DNA of 64,000 nt, from contig NZ_CP132294.1 in the NCBI RefSeq assembly GCF_030734285.1, positions 2,046,001 to 2,110,000 on the forward strand, written 5' to 3'. Positions within the stretch are counted from its first letter, which is position 1; every line of letters starts with the position of its first letter. A program made the translations under genes and the position numbers. Positions 63,704-64,000 of the stretch are shown piece by piece. The stretch is from Natronococcus sp. AD-5. Lineage in GTDB: Archaea; Halobacteriota; Halobacteria; Halobacteriales; Natrialbaceae. The notes beneath the pieces were generated by a model that was not told the origin of the DNA, ran no database searches, and saw only the letters and a list, made by a program, of their open reading frames with translations.

Positions 63704-64000
63704 GCCGCAGTCAGCGCCGCCGACCCAGCGGAGCGTACCTTCCCGACTATCGCGGTCGTCGTTTTCTGAGCGGATCGGCTGAGACCGGCTCCGTGTCCCG
63801 ACGAGCGAGACCGGTTGGGAGCAGCCACCGCCCAAATCGCCGTGTCCGGTGTCTCGTGGAGCGACGCAGGCCGCCAGGCGAGGCGCGAAGCGCCGTCGAA
63901 CTCCGAGCGTTCCCTCGCCTCACACTCGTTGGGATGCCCGTGTGACGAAAACGAGTCACCTGGTGTCCGACTACCACCGCACAGTTATTCGTCCGGTGTC
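63704..64000. other. End of window, no gene seen
   Basis: High-G+C sequence with only shadow frames. Nothing on either strand resembles a known family. Confidence 0.45.

Noticed and set aside
1-64000. tRNA, rRNA, SRP RNA or RNase P RNA genes
   Set aside because: Looked for T-arm GGTTC-A-TCC patterns and known haloarchaeal RNA cores. None was convincing.

Overview
The window is haloarchaeal DNA (class Halobacteria, genus not determined). Its proteins are very rich in Asp and Glu. Many genes have a TATA-like box about 25-30 bp before an ATG with almost no leader. Secreted proteins carry twin-arginine signals, often with a lipobox Cys. Typical haloarchaeal families are present: HVO_A0114-type DNA-binding protein, HTH_63-like protein, archaeal ATPase with a DUF234-type end, VapBC, and archaeal Orc1/Cdc6. 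No rRNA, tRNA or CRISPR array was seen. The mix of metabolic islands with many decayed fragments and three broken orc1/cdc6 5' ends suggests a megaplasmid or a plasmid-derived chromosomal region.

Layout. 0-6.3 kb: amide and peptide hydrolases (end of an amidohydrolase, M20 deacylase, C45 acyltransferase-like protein, AbgB-type M20, CocE/NonD hydrolase). 6.4-11.7 kb: wHTH regulator, a five-base microsatellite, YdjM-like membrane hydrolase, VapBC, two orc1 relics and an AT-rich gene-free tract. 11.7-23.5 kb: a catabolic island with an IclR regulator, a complete carbohydrate-type ABC transporter with a creatininase-family gene between its ATPase and binding-protein genes, a TIM-barrel-like protein, an enolase-superfamily dehydratase, an SDR, RidA and a Gfo/Idh/MocA (GH109-like) oxidoreductase. 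23.5-26 kb: relics (IS6 end, third orc1 relic, epimerase, HTH_63). 26.4-33.4 kb: a coupled wHTH pair, an orphan gene, a six-PAS histidine kinase flanked by palindromic repeat elements, and small membrane proteins. 33.6-39.9 kb: UspA, HVO_A0114 protein, DUF234 ATPase and several pseudogenes, including a dpsA 5' end and a GIY-YIG relic. 40-48.4 kb: exported TolB-propeller/amidohydrolase fusion, haloacid dehalogenase, amidase, relics. 48.4-55.6 kb: FKBP isomerase, duplicated chimeric scrap, two TnpB tails with 3' hairpins, a lipoprotein and glmS. 55.6-62.4 kb: SNase-like nuclease, a 1,133-residue repeat/beta-helix protein, a hyperacidic lipoprotein and an exported beta-propeller. 62.9-64 kb: broken IS6 transposase and a broken PemK/MazF-like gene.

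How the parts may work together. The catabolic island reads as uptake of a sugar-like or sugar-acid-like ligand, ring or amide opening (creatininase family), dehydration (enolase superfamily), oxidation or reduction (SDR, Gfo/Idh/MocA) and removal of reactive enamine/imine products (RidA). Its putative control is the divergent IclR protein; CATCGTCA repeats in the shared promoter region are candidate operators. The hydrolases at 0-6 kb and 46-48 kb would add amide and N-acyl substrates. The most unusual non-coding structures are the interlaced inverted repeats at 28.2-28.3 kb and the related hairpin elements on both sides of the PAS kinase gene.
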